Shown here: one piece after another, positions 17,993-27,464 of the stretch
How positions within the stretch are numbered: position 1 is the stretch's first letter
Layout of the letters: each line of letters opens with the position of its first letter
Assembly (NCBI RefSeq): GCF_036237275.1
Contig: NZ_CP108352.1
Coordinates: forward strand, 1,612,001-1,676,000
Length of the DNA stretch: 64,000 bases
Reading direction: 5' to 3'
From: Streptomyces sp. NBC_01353
GTDB taxonomy: Bacteria; Actinomycetota; Actinomycetes; Streptomycetales; Streptomycetaceae
The notes under the pieces: model-generated
Database searches by the model: none
Told to the model about the DNA's origin: nothing
Seen by the model: the letters and a program-made list of their open reading frames with translations, nothing else
Position numbers and translations under genes: made by a program

Positions 17993-19237
17993 ATGACCAA
18001 GTCACAGGGCACCAAGGCTCTTGAAGGCATCCGCGTCCTCGACATGACGCATGTGCAGTCCGGTCCGTCCGCCACCCAGCTGCTCGCCTGGCTCGGCGCG
18101 GACGTGGTGAAGCTGGAGGCTCCCTCCGGTGACATCACCCGCAAGCAGCTGCGGGACGTCCCGGAGGTCGACTCGCTCTACTTCACGATGCTCAACTGCA
18201 ACAAGCGGAGCATCACTCTCAACACGAAGACCGAGCGCGGCAAGGAGCTCCTCACCGAGCTGATCCGGCGCAGTGACGTGATGGTCGAGAACTTCGGCCC
18301 GGGGGCCGTCGACCGGATGGGCTTCACCTGGGAGCGCATCCAGGAGATCAATCCACGAATCGTCTATGCCTCCATCAAAGGGTTCGGGGACGGCCCGTAC
18401 ACCAAGTTCAAGGCGTACGAGGTCGTCGCTCAGGCCATGGGCGGCTCGATGGCCACCACCGGGTTCGAGGACGGGCCGCCGCTGGCGACGGGCGCCCAGA
18501 TCGGTGACTCGGGCACCGGCGTCCATGCCGTGGCCGGGATCCTGGCGGCGCTCTTCCAGCGCGAGAACACCGGGCGGGGGCAGCGGGTGAACGTCGCGAT
18601 GCAGCACGCGGTGCTGAATCTGTGCCGGGTGAAGCTGCGGGACCAGCAGAGGTTGTCCCACGGACCGCTCTCCGAGTATCCCAACGAAGATTTCGGCGAG
18701 GAAGTCCCTCGTTCGGGTAATGCTTCCGGCGGCGGCCAGCCCGGTTGGGCGGTGCGCTGCGCCCCCGGCGGTCCGAACGACTACGTGTACGTCATCGTCC
18801 AGCCCGTCGGCTGGTCCCCGATCTCGGAGCTGATCGGCCGGCCCGAGCTCGCCGAGGACCCGGAGTGGGCGACGCCGGAGGCCCGGCTGCCCAAGCTCCC
18901 CAAGATGTTCCAGCTCATCGAGGAGTGGTCCTCGACGCTGCCCAAGTGGCAGGTGCTGGAGCTGCTGAACGCACGCGGCATCCCGTGCGGTCCGATCCTG
19001 TCCACCAAGGAGATCATCGAGGACGCCTCGCTGGTCGCCAACGAGATGGTGGTCGAGGTCCCCCACCCCGAGCGCGGCAGCTTCACCACGGTCGGCTCCC
19101 CGCTCAAGCTCTCCGACTCCCCGGTCGACGTGATCACGTCACCGCTGCTCGGCGAGCACAACGAAGAGGTGTACATCGGCGAGCTCGGTCTCGGCGACGA
19201 GGAGCTGCGGCTGCTGAAGACGAGTGGGGTGATCTAG
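17993..19237 (+). CDS. frc: Formyl-CoA:oxalate CoA-transferase (class III, CaiB/BaiF family)
   Basis: 414 residues, against 416 in E. coli Frc as I recall it, with near-continuous similarity. Shared landmarks: [12 protein letters not shown] at the start, [25 protein letters not shown], the catalytic Asp172 ([11 protein letters not shown]), [13 protein letters not shown], and the glycine loop ASGGGQPGW. It moves CoA from formyl-CoA (or possibly succinyl-CoA) to oxalate, making oxalyl-CoA for oxc. This is the gene that fixes the cluster's role as oxalate metabolism. GAGGAGG precedes the ATG at 17993 by about eight bases. Its stop codon overlaps the next start (TAGTG). Confidence 0.93.
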   Translation: MTKSQGTKALEGIRVLDMTHVQSGPSATQLLAWLGADVVKLEAPSGDITRKQLRDVPEVDSLYFTMLNCNKRSITLNTKTERGKELLTELIRRSDVMVENFGPGAVDRMGFTWERIQEINPRIVYASIKGFGDGPYTKFKAYEVVAQAMGGSMATTGFEDGPPLATGAQIGDSGTGVHAVAGILAALFQRENTGRGQRVNVAMQHAVLNLCRVKLRDQQRLSHGPLSEYPNEDFGEEVPRSGNASGGGQPGWAVRCAPGGPNDYVYVIVQPVGWSPISELIGRPELAEDPEWATPEARLPKLPKMFQLIEEWSSTLPKWQVLELLNARGIPCGPILSTKEIIEDASLVANEMVVEVPHPERGSFTTVGSPLKLSDSPVDVITSPLLGEHNEEVYIGELGLGDEELRLLKTSGVI

Positions 19238-21408
19238 TGACGACGCACAGCTTCGACCAGCGGGCGGTACGCGAACTCCTCGACGCCGTACGGGCGGACG
19301 GGCGCACGGCGCTCACCGCGCCCGAGGGGAAGACGATCGCCGACGCATACGGCATCGCCGTGCCCGGCGAGTCGCTCGCCCGGGATGTCGACGAGGCGGT
19401 GGCGCAGGCCGACCGGCTCGGCGGCAGGGTGGTCCTGAAGATCGTCTCGCCCGACATCCTGCACAAGACCGACGCGGGTGGTGTCGTCGTCGGGGTGGAG
19501 GGGGCGGCACAGGTCCGTGAGGCGTTCTGCCGGATCGTCGAGAACGCCAAGGCCTACGCTCCGGACGCGCGTATCGACGGCGTGCAGGTGCAGCAGATGC
19601 TGCCACCGGGCCAGGAGGTCATCGTCGGTGCCGTCACCGACCCGGCCTTCGGGAAGGTCGTCGCCTTCGGGCTCGGTGGGGTGTTGGTGGAGGTGCTGAA
19701 GGACGTCACCTTCCGGCTCGCTCCGGTCACCGCCGACGAGGCGGCGTCGATGCTCGACTCGATCCGGGCGGCGGAGATCCTGCGCGGAGTGCGCGGGGCG
19801 CGGGCCGTGGACCGGTGGGCGGTGGCCGAGCAGATCCGGCGCGTCTCCCAACTGGTCACCGACTTCCCGGAGATCGCCGAGGTGGACCTGAATCCGGTGA
19901 TCGCCACGCCCCAGGGCGCCATGGCGGCCGACATCCGTGTCATTCTCGCCACCGAAGTCCCGGCACCACGCCGGACGTTCGGCCGCGAGGAGATCCTGCA
20001 GTCGATGCGACGGCTGATGCAGCCGACTGCGGTGGCCGTGATCGGGGCCTCCAACGAGCAGGGCAAGATCGGCAATTCGGTGATGCGCAACCTCATCGAC
20101 GGCGGATTCCCGGGCGAGATCCACCCGGTGAACCCCCGGGCCGATGACATTCTGGGCCGCAAGGCGTACAAGAGTGTCACGGACGTTCCCGGTGAGGTGG
20201 ATGTGGCGGTCTTCGCGATCCCCGCTCCGTTCGTGGCGGCGGCCCTGGAGGAGGTGGGTCGCAAGGGCATTCCCAACGCGGTTCTCATTCCCTCCGGCTT
20301 CGCCGAGACCGGTGAGCACGCGCTCCAGGACGAGATCGTCGCCGTGGCCGAACAGTACGGAATCCGGCTCCTGGGCCCCAACATCTACGGGTACTACTCG
20401 ACCTGGCAGGACCTGTGCGCCACCTTCTGCACACCCTACGACGTCAAGGGTGGCGTGGCGCTGACCTCGCAGTCGGGCGGGATCGGGATGGCCATCCTGG
20501 GCTTCGCCCGCACCACGCGGACGGGTGTGTCGGCGATCGTCGGGCTCGGCAACAAGTCGGACATCGACGAGGACGATCTGCTGACCTGGTTCGGCGAGGA
20601 TCCCCGTACCGAGTGCATCGCGATGCACCTGGAGGATCTCAAGGACGGGCGGGCCTTCGTCGAAGCGGCCCGGCAGACCGTGCCCAAGAAGCCGGTGGTC
20701 GTCCTCAAGGCGGGGCGGACCAGCGCCGGGGCGAGGGCGGCCGGCTCCCACACGGGCGCACTCGCGGGTGACGACGCGGTGTACGACGACATCCTGCGGC
20801 AGGCGGGGGTCATCCGGGCCCCGGGGCTCAGCGACATGCTGGAGTACGCCCGCGCCCTGCCGGTCCTGCCTGCCCCGCAGGGGGACAACGTCGTCGTCAT
20901 CACCGGCGCCGGCGGGTCGGGGGTGCTGCTGTCGGACGCGATCGTCGACAACGGACTACGGCTGATGGAGATCCCGAACGACCTGGACGCCGCCTTCAAG
21001 GCGTTCATCCCGCCCTTCGGGGCGTCGGGCAACCCCATCGACATCACGGGCGGCGAGCCGCCGTCGACGTACGAGGCCACCATCAGGCTCGGCCTGGAGG
21101 ATCCCCGGATCCACGCGCTCGTCCTGGGCTACTGGCACACCATCGTCACTCCCCCGATGGTCTTCGCCGAGCTCACCGCGCGCGTGGTGGCGGAGTTCCG
21201 CGAGCGGGGCATCGAGAAGCCGGTCGTGGCGTCGCTCGCGGGCGACGTCGAGGTCGAGGAGGCCTGCCAGTACCTCTTCGAGCGAGGTGTCGTGGCCTAC
21301 CCGTACACGACCGAGCGGCCCGTGGCGGTGCTCGGTGCGAAGTACCGGTGGGCCCGGGCGGCGGGGCTGCTGGGCGAGGACGGCGTTGGGGGGCGGTCGA
21401 TGAGCTGA
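19237..21408 (+). CDS. ADP-forming acyl-CoA synthetase (fused beta-alpha, acetyl-CoA synthetase type)
   Basis: 723 residues from the GTG at 19237, whose G is the last base of the frc stop codon. The N-terminal part is an ATP-grasp domain (GRVVLKIVSPDILHKTDAGG, about residue 65); then a CoA-binding domain (VAVIGASNEQGKIGN, about residue 268) and a ligase domain with the phospho-histidine His505 (GSHTGALAG). Enzymes of this class interconvert acyl-CoA and acid with ADP/ATP. In this operon it could recover energy from formyl-CoA, or load CoA onto oxalate to prime the FRC cycle; its substrate is an inference. It is strongly coupled to frc. Confidence 0.85.
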   Translation: MTTHSFDQRAVRELLDAVRADGRTALTAPEGKTIADAYGIAVPGESLARDVDEAVAQADRLGGRVVLKIVSPDILHKTDAGGVVVGVEGAAQVREAFCRIVENAKAYAPDARIDGVQVQQMLPPGQEVIVGAVTDPAFGKVVAFGLGGVLVEVLKDVTFRLAPVTADEAASMLDSIRAAEILRGVRGARAVDRWAVAEQIRRVSQLVTDFPEIAEVDLNPVIATPQGAMAADIRVILATEVPAPRRTFGREEILQSMRRLMQPTAVAVIGASNEQGKIGNSVMRNLIDGGFPGEIHPVNPRADDILGRKAYKSVTDVPGEVDVAVFAIPAPFVAAALEEVGRKGIPNAVLIPSGFAETGEHALQDEIVAVAEQYGIRLLGPNIYGYYSTWQDLCATFCTPYDVKGGVALTSQSGGIGMAILGFARTTRTGVSAIVGLGNKSDIDEDDLLTWFGEDPRTECIAMHLEDLKDGRAFVEAARQTVPKKPVVVLKAGRTSAGARAAGSHTGALAGDDAVYDDILRQAGVIRAPGLSDMLEYARALPVLPAPQGDNVVVITGAGGSGVLLSDAIVDNGLRLMEIPNDLDAAFKAFIPPFGASGNPIDITGGEPPSTYEATIRLGLEDPRIHALVLGYWHTIVTPPMVFAELTARVVAEFRERGIEKPVVASLAGDVEVEEACQYLFERGVVAYPYTTERPVAVLGAKYRWARAAGLLGEDGVGGRSMS

Positions 21409-21425
21409 GCGACAGCTCGAACCAC

Positions 21426-21459
21426 GGGGCTCGCGGTGGCCGCTCGCCGCGGGCCCCGG
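21426..21459 (+). terminator. Hairpin between the acyl-CoA synthetase and the oxalate transporter gene
   Basis: CGGGGCTCGCGG (21426-21437) pairs with CCGCGGGCCCCG (21448-21459), 12 bp with one T-G wobble and a 10-base loop. There is no U tract. It could partly terminate and lower expression of the transporter relative to the enzymes. Confidence 0.5.
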
Positions 21460-21520
21460 TGCGAAGGGAACGGACAGGGGGCGCTGGCCAGACTTCTTCC
21501 ACGCAAGGGGTTCGATCTCC

Positions 21521-22906
21521 ATGACGACAACCGACATCACCACCACCCTCCCTTACAGGGAGGTGACGGACGCCAACGGCCGCACGTACCGGCTGGGCGA
21601 GACCGACATCGATCTGATGGGCCGCAAACGCAAGTGGATGGTCATCCTGCCCTGGGTGGGCATGATGGGCATCAGCTCGGCCGAGTACGCGTTCGCCTCC
21701 GCCGAGGAGACCCTGCACACCGCGCACAGCTGGAGCAGCGCGCACATCTTCTGGATGCTCGGGGTCTGGGTGTTCTTCCAGGCAGCGGTCGCCTTCCCGG
21801 CCGGCAAGCTGCGTGAGAGCGGGAAGCTGCCGGCCCGCTGGGCGATGATGCTCGGCGCCGTCGGCACCCTGCTCGGCTATGTCTCCCTCGCGTACGCACC
21901 CCATGTGATCGTCGCGTACCTCGGCTTCGGCATGTTCAGCGGCATGGGCGCGGGCATGGTGTACGCGACCTGCGTCAACATGGTCGGCAAGTGGTACCCG
22001 GAGCGGAAGGGCGGGAAGACGGGGTTCGTCAACGGCGGCTTCGCATACGGATCGGTGCCGTTCGTCTTCATCTTCACCGGCTACATGGATCTGACGAACT
22101 TCCGCTGGGTGCTCGTGGCCGTCGGGCTCTTCCTGGCCGCGATGGTGGCCGTGGCCGGGTACTTCTTCCAGGACCCGCCGAAGAACTGGTGGCCGGACAC
22201 CGTGGATCCGCTACGGAAGCCGGACGACCCGCGGGCGCGCAGGGCTCTGGAGAAGAACCCGCCGGCTGTGAAGCAGTACACGCCGATCGAGGCCTGGCGG
22301 ACCGGGCGGGTCGCGCTGATGTGGTTCTGTCTGCTGTGCACATCGGGCGTCAACATCTTCGGTATCGCCTTCCAGGTCCCGTTCGGTGACGAGGCGGGCT
22401 TCGCGGGCGGGATCGTGGCGACCGCGATGTCGCTGAAGGCCATCGTGAACGGCACCGGGCGCGGCGTGATCGGCTGGCTCTCCGACCGCTACGGCCGCAA
22501 GCAGTGCCTCATCTTCGTCTGCATCGTCCTCGGGCTCGCCCAGTACGGCATCCTCTGGTCCGGCACGATCCACAACCTGCCGCTGTTCCTGGTGTTCTCC
22601 AGCATCTCCGGCTTCGGTGGCGGCGCGATCTTCCCCATGTTCGCGGCGATGACGGCCGACTACTTCGGGGAGAACAACAACGCCTCCAACTACGGCCTGG
22701 TCTACAGCTCAAAGCTGGTGTCGGGGCTGCTCGGCTCGGGCATGGGCGCGGTCGTGGTATCGGCCTGGGACTACTCGGGCGCGTTCCTGCTGGCCGGGTC
22801 GATCTCGCTGTTCGCCGGGTTCGTGGCGATCTTCCTGCATCCGCCGGGGCGGCCGCGGGCCCGCCGTGTGGCGGCGAACCCGCAGCCGATCAGCCGGGAC
22901 GCGTGA
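21521..22906 (+). CDS. OFA-family MFS transporter, probable oxalate/formate antiporter
   Basis: 461 residues with twelve predicted membrane segments and the MFS A-loop repeat GWLSDRYGRK. OFA features include WYPERKGGKTGFVNGG after segment 4-5 and a lysine in segment 11 (YSSKLVSG, about residue 398), which matches the position of the substrate-binding Lys355 of Oxalobacter OxlT. OxlT exchanges external oxalate for internal formate, so the gene fits the operon. The long soluble N-terminus (about 40 residues) and the central loop (PPKNWWPDTV) are typical of actinobacterial members. It follows the acyl-CoA synthetase by 112 bases, with a hairpin between. Confidence 0.85.
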   Translation: MTTTDITTTLPYREVTDANGRTYRLGETDIDLMGRKRKWMVILPWVGMMGISSAEYAFASAEETLHTAHSWSSAHIFWMLGVWVFFQAAVAFPAGKLRESGKLPARWAMMLGAVGTLLGYVSLAYAPHVIVAYLGFGMFSGMGAGMVYATCVNMVGKWYPERKGGKTGFVNGGFAYGSVPFVFIFTGYMDLTNFRWVLVAVGLFLAAMVAVAGYFFQDPPKNWWPDTVDPLRKPDDPRARRALEKNPPAVKQYTPIEAWRTGRVALMWFCLLCTSGVNIFGIAFQVPFGDEAGFAGGIVATAMSLKAIVNGTGRGVIGWLSDRYGRKQCLIFVCIVLGLAQYGILWSGTIHNLPLFLVFSSISGFGGGAIFPMFAAMTADYFGENNNASNYGLVYSSKLVSGLLGSGMGAVVVSAWDYSGAFLLAGSISLFAGFVAIFLHPPGRPRARRVAANPQPISRDA

Positions 22907-22924
22907 GCGCGGTGGCCGCCCCGG

Positions 22925-23989
22925 TCAGCAGTCCTTCTCACGCAGGGAGTGGAGGTGCGCGCCGGACTTGCGGGCGAAGGCGAACGACTCGACCGGGTTG
23001 TCGTGTTCGGCCTGCCAGTGGTGGGAGCGGTAGCCGTGCTGGGTGCGGTTCACCGCCGAGATGAAGCGCCGATAGTCGATGTCTCCGTCCCCGACATCCG
23101 CCATGCGGTAGCCGTCGCGGACGGAGTCGTCGCGTTCGCCGTCCTTGACGTGGAAGAGCGGATAGCGGTGCGGCTGGTCGAGTACGTAGTCCAGCGGGTC
23201 GAAGGGGGCCGGGGTGCCGTCGACGCGGCGAGAGAAGCGGAACTGGGCGACGTACGCCCAGTAGATGTCCATTTCGAGGTGGACGAGATCGGGGTCCGTC
23301 TCGGCGAGGAGGACGTCGTAGAGGCGGACGTTCGGCCGGTCGGTGGCGAAGGAGAACTCCTCGGCGTGGTTGTGCTGGTAGAACTTCATGCCGCGCTTCT
23401 TCGCCTCGGCTCCGTAGTGGTTGAACTCCTCGGCGCAGCGCTTCCAGCCGTCGACGGTGGCCCCGTAGCGCCACGGGCCCGAGGCGGTCCCGATGTGCGG
23501 GAGGCCGAGGGCCTGGGCGTCGTCGAGGACCTGGTCGAGATTCTGGGCGAAGGTGTACGCGTTGGGGTCGGAGGAGTAGTAGCCGACGTGGCTTCCGATG
23601 CCGCGCAGACCGTTGTCCCGGGTGAGCCTCTTCAGCTCGGCGAGCGTGATGGGGCCGGCCGAGCCCTGGCTGTAGCCGGCGAACTCTACCTCGTCGTAGC
23701 CGTACTTCCTCAGCTCGGCGAAGACGGTCGCGAAGCCGAACGTGGCCACCTTGTCGCGCAGGGAGTAGAGCTGGATGCCGAGGCGTCCGGGGGGCAGGAC
23801 GGGGCGGCCCCGGCCGTGACCTCGGTCGGCGGCCGCGGTGTCGGCGCCCGCGTCCGCGGCCGTGGCGGCGGGCGCGGTCGCGCCGAGGAGTGCCGCGGCG
23901 GTGGCGCCGGCGGCGACGCCGAGCATGTTCCGTCTGCTGAGCTTGTGGGTGAGCTCCGGGTCGGCGGGCGTGCGGCGAGTGCGGCTCAT
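22925..23989 (-). CDS. Tat-exported TIM-barrel sugar isomerase/epimerase family protein
   Basis: 354 residues from the ATG at 23989 (AAGGAG ten bases upstream); an in-frame ATG at 24028 lies inside an inverted repeat and has no such site. A twin-arginine signal (LSRRNMLGV, about residue 20) and an alanine-rich stretch precede an AP-endonuclease-2/xylose-isomerase-like barrel: LGIQLYSLRDKV, YDEVEFAGY, HNHAEEF, LEMDIYW, LFHVKDGE. The His/Glu/Asp residues of the metal site are present. The family usually acts on cytoplasmic sugars; export suggests an extracytoplasmic 3-keto-sugar or glycoside substrate (inference). It is the last gene of the minus-strand ebo-type run. Confidence 0.82.
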   Translation of the reverse strand: MSRTRRTPADPELTHKLSRRNMLGVAAGATAAALLGATAPAATAADAGADTAAADRGHGRGRPVLPPGRLGIQLYSLRDKVATFGFATVFAELRKYGYDEVEFAGYSQGSAGPITLAELKRLTRDNGLRGIGSHVGYYSSDPNAYTFAQNLDQVLDDAQALGLPHIGTASGPWRYGATVDGWKRCAEEFNHYGAEAKKRGMKFYQHNHAEEFSFATDRPNVRLYDVLLAETDPDLVHLEMDIYWAYVAQFRFSRRVDGTPAPFDPLDYVLDQPHRYPLFHVKDGERDDSVRDGYRMADVGDGDIDYRRFISAVNRTQHGYRSHHWQAEHDNPVESFAFARKSGAHLHSLREKDC

Positions 23990-24022
23990 CTGTGGATAAC
24001 TCCTTGTTGTCGGTCGGGTCTG

Positions 24023-24047
24023 CTTCACTGAAGTCCGGTCAGTGAAG
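24023..24047. repeat. Inverted repeat at the end of the eboF-like gene
   Basis: CTTCACTGA (24023-24031), a 7-base spacer, then TCAGTGAAG (24039-24047). It covers the stop codon of the phosphodiesterase gene and lies upstream of the Tat TIM-barrel gene on the minus strand. It may be an attenuator or an operator. Confidence 0.5.
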
Positions 24048-25436
24048 ACCGGCGAGGTGGAGCAAGAGGGACTTCACATCGGTGGCCGCGACGCGGCCGC
24101 TTACAGCGCGGGGGGTGGAGCACAGAATGAGCGGACCTTCGTCATCGCTCGTGGGGAGGCGGCCATGGCTGCCGCGAATAGGTGAGGGGTCGAGGGGGAC
24201 CACCGCCAGCCGGTAGCGCATTCCGAGCTTCTTGCGGGCGATCGCCTTCGCCGCCTTGATCCGTACGTACGGATCGATCGGGTCCATGAACAGCTCGACG
24301 GGGTCGTAGCCGGGCTTGCGGTGGATCTCGACGAGCTGGGCGAAGTCGGGTGCCTTGGAGTCGTCGAGCCAGTAGTAGTACGTGAACCAGGCGTCGGGTT
24401 CGGCGAGGGCGACGAGCTCCCCGGAGCGGGGGTGGTCGAGGCCGTGCTCCTTCTTGCCCTCGTCGTCGAGGAGTCGCTCGATGCCGGGCAGCCCGGTGAG
24501 GGTCGCTCGGACGGCGTCCAGGTCTTCGGGGCGTCGGACGTAGACATGGGCGAGTTGGTGATCGGCGACCGCGAAGGCCCGGGAGACCATCGGGTCGAGG
24601 TACTCCATGCCGTCCTGGGTGTGGACCTCGAGAAGGCCGGCTCGGCGCAGGCCGCGGTTGATGTCGACGGGCCGGTTCACGCGGGTGATGCCGTACTCGG
24701 AGAGGGCGACGACCGTTCGGCCTTCGGCACGGGCGTCGTCGAGGAGGGGTGCGAGGGCGGTGTCGAGTTCGGCCGCGGCACGGAAGGACCGCGGGTCGTC
24801 GGGGCCGTACCGCTGGAGGTCGTAGTCGAGGTGCGGAACGTAGCAGAGGGCGAGGTCGGGGCGGCGGGTGCGCAGGATGTGGCGGGTGGCGTCGATGATC
24901 CACCGGCTGGAGACCAGGTCCGCGCCCGGGCCCCAGAAGTGGAAGAGGGGGAAGGTGCCGAGCTTGTCGGTGAGTTCGTCGTGGAGGGCCGGGGGCCGGG
25001 TGTAGCAGTCGGGTTCCTTGCGGCCGTCGGCGTAGTACACGGGACGGGGGGTGACGGTGATGTCGGTGTCGGCACCCATGGCGTACCACCAGCAGATGTT
25101 GGCCACGCTGTAGCCGGGGTGGGCGCGTCGGGCGGCGTCCCAGAGTTTGTCGCCGGAGACGAGGCCGTTGTGCTGCCGCCAGAGGAGGACGTCGCCGAGG
25201 TCGCGGAAGTACCAGCCGTTGGCGACGATGCCGTGTTCGGAGGGGAGGGTGCCGGTGAGGAAGGTGGACTGGGCGGTGCAGGTGACGGCCGGCAGGACGG
25301 TGGAGAGAGCCGCTTGCGATCCGGTCCGGCCGAGAGCCTGGAGGTGGGGCATGTGCTCCAGGAGGCGGGGGGTGAGACCGACGACGTCGAGGACCAGAAG
25401 GGGGGTGGGGCGGATGTCGCTCCGGGGGCTGGTCAT
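24039..25436 (-). CDS. eboF: Nucleotide pyrophosphatase/phosphodiesterase-family protein (EboF-like alkaline phosphatase superfamily)
   Basis: 465 residues. Alkaline-phosphatase-superfamily fold with the metal and nucleophile region LVLDVVGLTPRLL and a nucleophile Thr in VTCTAQSTFLTG, GIVANGWYFRD, and a later metal site HLDYDLQRYG and VALSEYGIT. Such enzymes hydrolyse phosphodiesters or phosphate esters. In ebo clusters this gene is named eboF. No signal peptide is seen, so it is probably cytoplasmic. Its start overlaps the stop of eboE by four bases, which indicates coupling. Confidence 0.82.
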   Translation of the reverse strand: MTSPRSDIRPTPLLVLDVVGLTPRLLEHMPHLQALGRTGSQAALSTVLPAVTCTAQSTFLTGTLPSEHGIVANGWYFRDLGDVLLWRQHNGLVSGDKLWDAARRAHPGYSVANICWWYAMGADTDITVTPRPVYYADGRKEPDCYTRPPALHDELTDKLGTFPLFHFWGPGADLVSSRWIIDATRHILRTRRPDLALCYVPHLDYDLQRYGPDDPRSFRAAAELDTALAPLLDDARAEGRTVVALSEYGITRVNRPVDINRGLRRAGLLEVHTQDGMEYLDPMVSRAFAVADHQLAHVYVRRPEDLDAVRATLTGLPGIERLLDDEGKKEHGLDHPRSGELVALAEPDAWFTYYYWLDDSKAPDFAQLVEIHRKPGYDPVELFMDPIDPYVRIKAAKAIARKKLGMRYRLAVVPLDPSPIRGSHGRLPTSDDEGPLILCSTPRAVSGRVAATDVKSLLLHLAGLH

Positions 25437-26602
25437 GGGAGTTCCTTGAGGCCGAGATCGGTCAACAGGTCACGGGCCAGGGTGAGTTCGGCGGCGATGC
25501 CGTCGGCGAGGCGGGCGCGGGTGCGGGGGCGCCGGTCGGCCGGAAGTGCCTGCCACGTGTAGGTCTCGACCTCCAGGTGGTGGGTCCGCGGGCGGGGGCC
25601 GCCCACGAGCAGGGCGAGGGCGGTCCTGAGCACAGGAAGGGTGGAGGTGAGCGGGGGCGCCGGTGGGGCGTGGAGGGGGACGTGGAAGTGCGCGCGCCAG
25701 GGGGCGCCGTCGGGGAGCGAGCGGCCCGCGAGGGCTTCGGGCAGATCGTCGGTGCCGCGTAGACCGGCGGCGGTCCGGGTGCGGGTCTGATGGAGGAAGC
25801 GGGGTTCGGCGAACTCGGCCAGCGCGGCGCGGACTTCGGGGAGATGGGGGTGCTCGGCGTGCAGGGCGGCGGAGAGCTGGGTCTTGACGACGGGGATGCC
25901 GGCGGCGCCGAGGGCGTCCAGGGCGGTGTGCGGGTCTTCGAAGGAGGTGGCGAGATGGCAGGTGTCGACACAAACGCCGATGCGGGGGCTTGAGAGGGCG
26001 GTGAGCGGGGCGATCGCGTCCGCGGTGGTCTCGACGGTGCAGCCGGGTTCCGGCTCGAGTCCGATCCGGACGGACTTCCCGGTGAGTTCCTCAAGGGCTT
26101 CGAGGCGTTCGGCAAGAGTGGTCAGGGCGGTGCGGGCGGTGTCCGCGGCCCGGGAGTCGAAGGGGGTGCGCCAGGCGATCGGCAGCGTGGAGATGGTGCC
26201 CTCGGTGATGTCGTCGGGAAGGAGGGCGGCGAGGAGGCGGGCCAGGTCGGTGGTGTGGGCGAGGCGTTCGGGGTGGGTCCAGTCCGGCTGGTAGACGCGG
26301 TACTTGACCTCTTCGGCACCGAACCCCTCGTAGGGGAAGCCGTTGAGGGTGACGACCTCGAGGCCGCGGCGGTCGATCTCGGCGCGCAGTGCGCGCAGGG
26401 AGGCCGGGTCGGTGATCAGGGAGCGGGCGGCGTCCTTGGCGAGCCAGAGGCCGATGCCGAGCCGGTCGCGGCCGAGGCGCCGGCGTACGGGTTCGCAGTG
26501 GTCGCGGAGCTGGGCGAGGACGCCTTCGAGGGTCTCGGCGGGGTGGACGTTGGTGCAGTAGGCGAGGTGGACGGTGGAGCCGTCGGGGTGGCGGAAGCGC
26601 AT
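25433..26602 (-). CDS. eboE: Metabolite traffic protein EboE (TIM-barrel)
   Basis: 389 residues. Opening HLAYCTNVHPAETLEGV is the clear EboE signature; a barrel follows with RIGLEPEPGC, VCVDTCHLATSFEDP and a late HFHVPLH, consistent with a metal-binding xylose-isomerase-like fold. EboE is named from ebo clusters in eustigmatophyte plastids and in bacteria, where the cluster has been linked to precursor export in scytonemin-producing cyanobacteria; the reaction is unknown. It is coupled to the eboF-like gene downstream and follows eboB by 13 bases. Confidence 0.88.
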   Translation of the reverse strand: MRFRHPDGSTVHLAYCTNVHPAETLEGVLAQLRDHCEPVRRRLGRDRLGIGLWLAKDAARSLITDPASLRALRAEIDRRGLEVVTLNGFPYEGFGAEEVKYRVYQPDWTHPERLAHTTDLARLLAALLPDDITEGTISTLPIAWRTPFDSRAADTARTALTTLAERLEALEELTGKSVRIGLEPEPGCTVETTADAIAPLTALSSPRIGVCVDTCHLATSFEDPHTALDALGAAGIPVVKTQLSAALHAEHPHLPEVRAALAEFAEPRFLHQTRTRTAAGLRGTDDLPEALAGRSLPDGAPWRAHFHVPLHAPPAPPLTSTLPVLRTALALLVGGPRPRTHHLEVETYTWQALPADRRPRTRARLADGIAAELTLARDLLTDLGLKELP

Positions 26603-26615
26603 CGGCGGGCCCGCC

Positions 26616-27464
26616 TCATTCCCCGCCGCGGAGGATGGAGTTGCCCTGGTGGGACGTGTCGGGTGAAGGGGGGTCGAGACGGAGGCGGCCGCTGAGGCCG
26701 TAGAAGGCGACGGGGTTGCGCCACAGCACCCGGTCGACGTCGTCGTCGGAGAATCCGGCGGCGAGCATGGCCTCGCCGACCTTGCGGGTCTTGAGCGGAT
26801 CGCTCTTGCCCCAGTCGGCGGCCGAGTTCACGAGGACGCGCTCGAGCCCGTGGTCCTTGAGGACGGCGACCATGCGGTCCTCGTCCATCTTCGTGTCGGG
26901 GTAGATGGAGAAGCCGAGCCAGGCGCCGCTGTCGGCGGCCTCCTTGACGGTGGTCTCGTTGAGGTGGTCGAGGAGGACGCGGTCGGGTGTGAGTGCGGAC
27001 TCGCGGACGACGTCGAGTGTGCGGCGCAGGCCGGCGAGCTTGTCGCGGTGGGGGGTGTGGACGAGGGCGGGCAGGTGGTGGTCGGCGGCGAGCTGGAGCT
27101 GGGCGGCGAGGGCGGTGTCCTCGGCCGGGGTCATGGAGTCGTAGCCGATCTCGCCGACGGCGACGACGTTGTCCTTGACGAGGTAGCGGGGCAGGACATC
27201 GAGAACGGGGGTGCAGCGGGGGTCGTTGGCCTCTTTGGGGTTGAGGGCCAGGGTGCAGTGGTGGGCGATGCCGTACTGGGCGGCTCGGAAGGGTTCCCAG
27301 CCGAGGAGGGAGTCGAAGTAGTCGAGGAAGGAGGCGGGTGAGGTGCGGGGCTGGCCGAGCCAGAAGGAGGGCTCGACCACGGCACGTACTCCGGCGTCGT
27401 ACATCGCCCGGTAGTCGTCGGTGGTGCGCGAGGACATGTGGATGTGGGGGTCGAGGATGCGCAT
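26616..27464 (-). CDS. eboB: TatD-family metal-dependent hydrolase (EboB-like)
   Basis: 282 residues, amidohydrolase fold. Metal ligands: the opening DPHIHMSSR, a histidine pair in YGIAHHCTLALNPKEAN, GEIGYD, LVHTPHRDKL and LLDHLNE. TatD proteins are usually nucleases, but members in ebo clusters may act on a small cyclic metabolite. Its stop is followed by eboE after 13 bases, and its start overlaps the last base of the eboA stop. Cytoplasmic. Confidence 0.82.
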   Translation of the reverse strand: MRILDPHIHMSSRTTDDYRAMYDAGVRAVVEPSFWLGQPRTSPASFLDYFDSLLGWEPFRAAQYGIAHHCTLALNPKEANDPRCTPVLDVLPRYLVKDNVVAVGEIGYDSMTPAEDTALAAQLQLAADHHLPALVHTPHRDKLAGLRRTLDVVRESALTPDRVLLDHLNETTVKEAADSGAWLGFSIYPDTKMDEDRMVAVLKDHGLERVLVNSAADWGKSDPLKTRKVGEAMLAAGFSDDDVDRVLWRNPVAFYGLSGRLRLDPPSPDTSHQGNSILRGGE

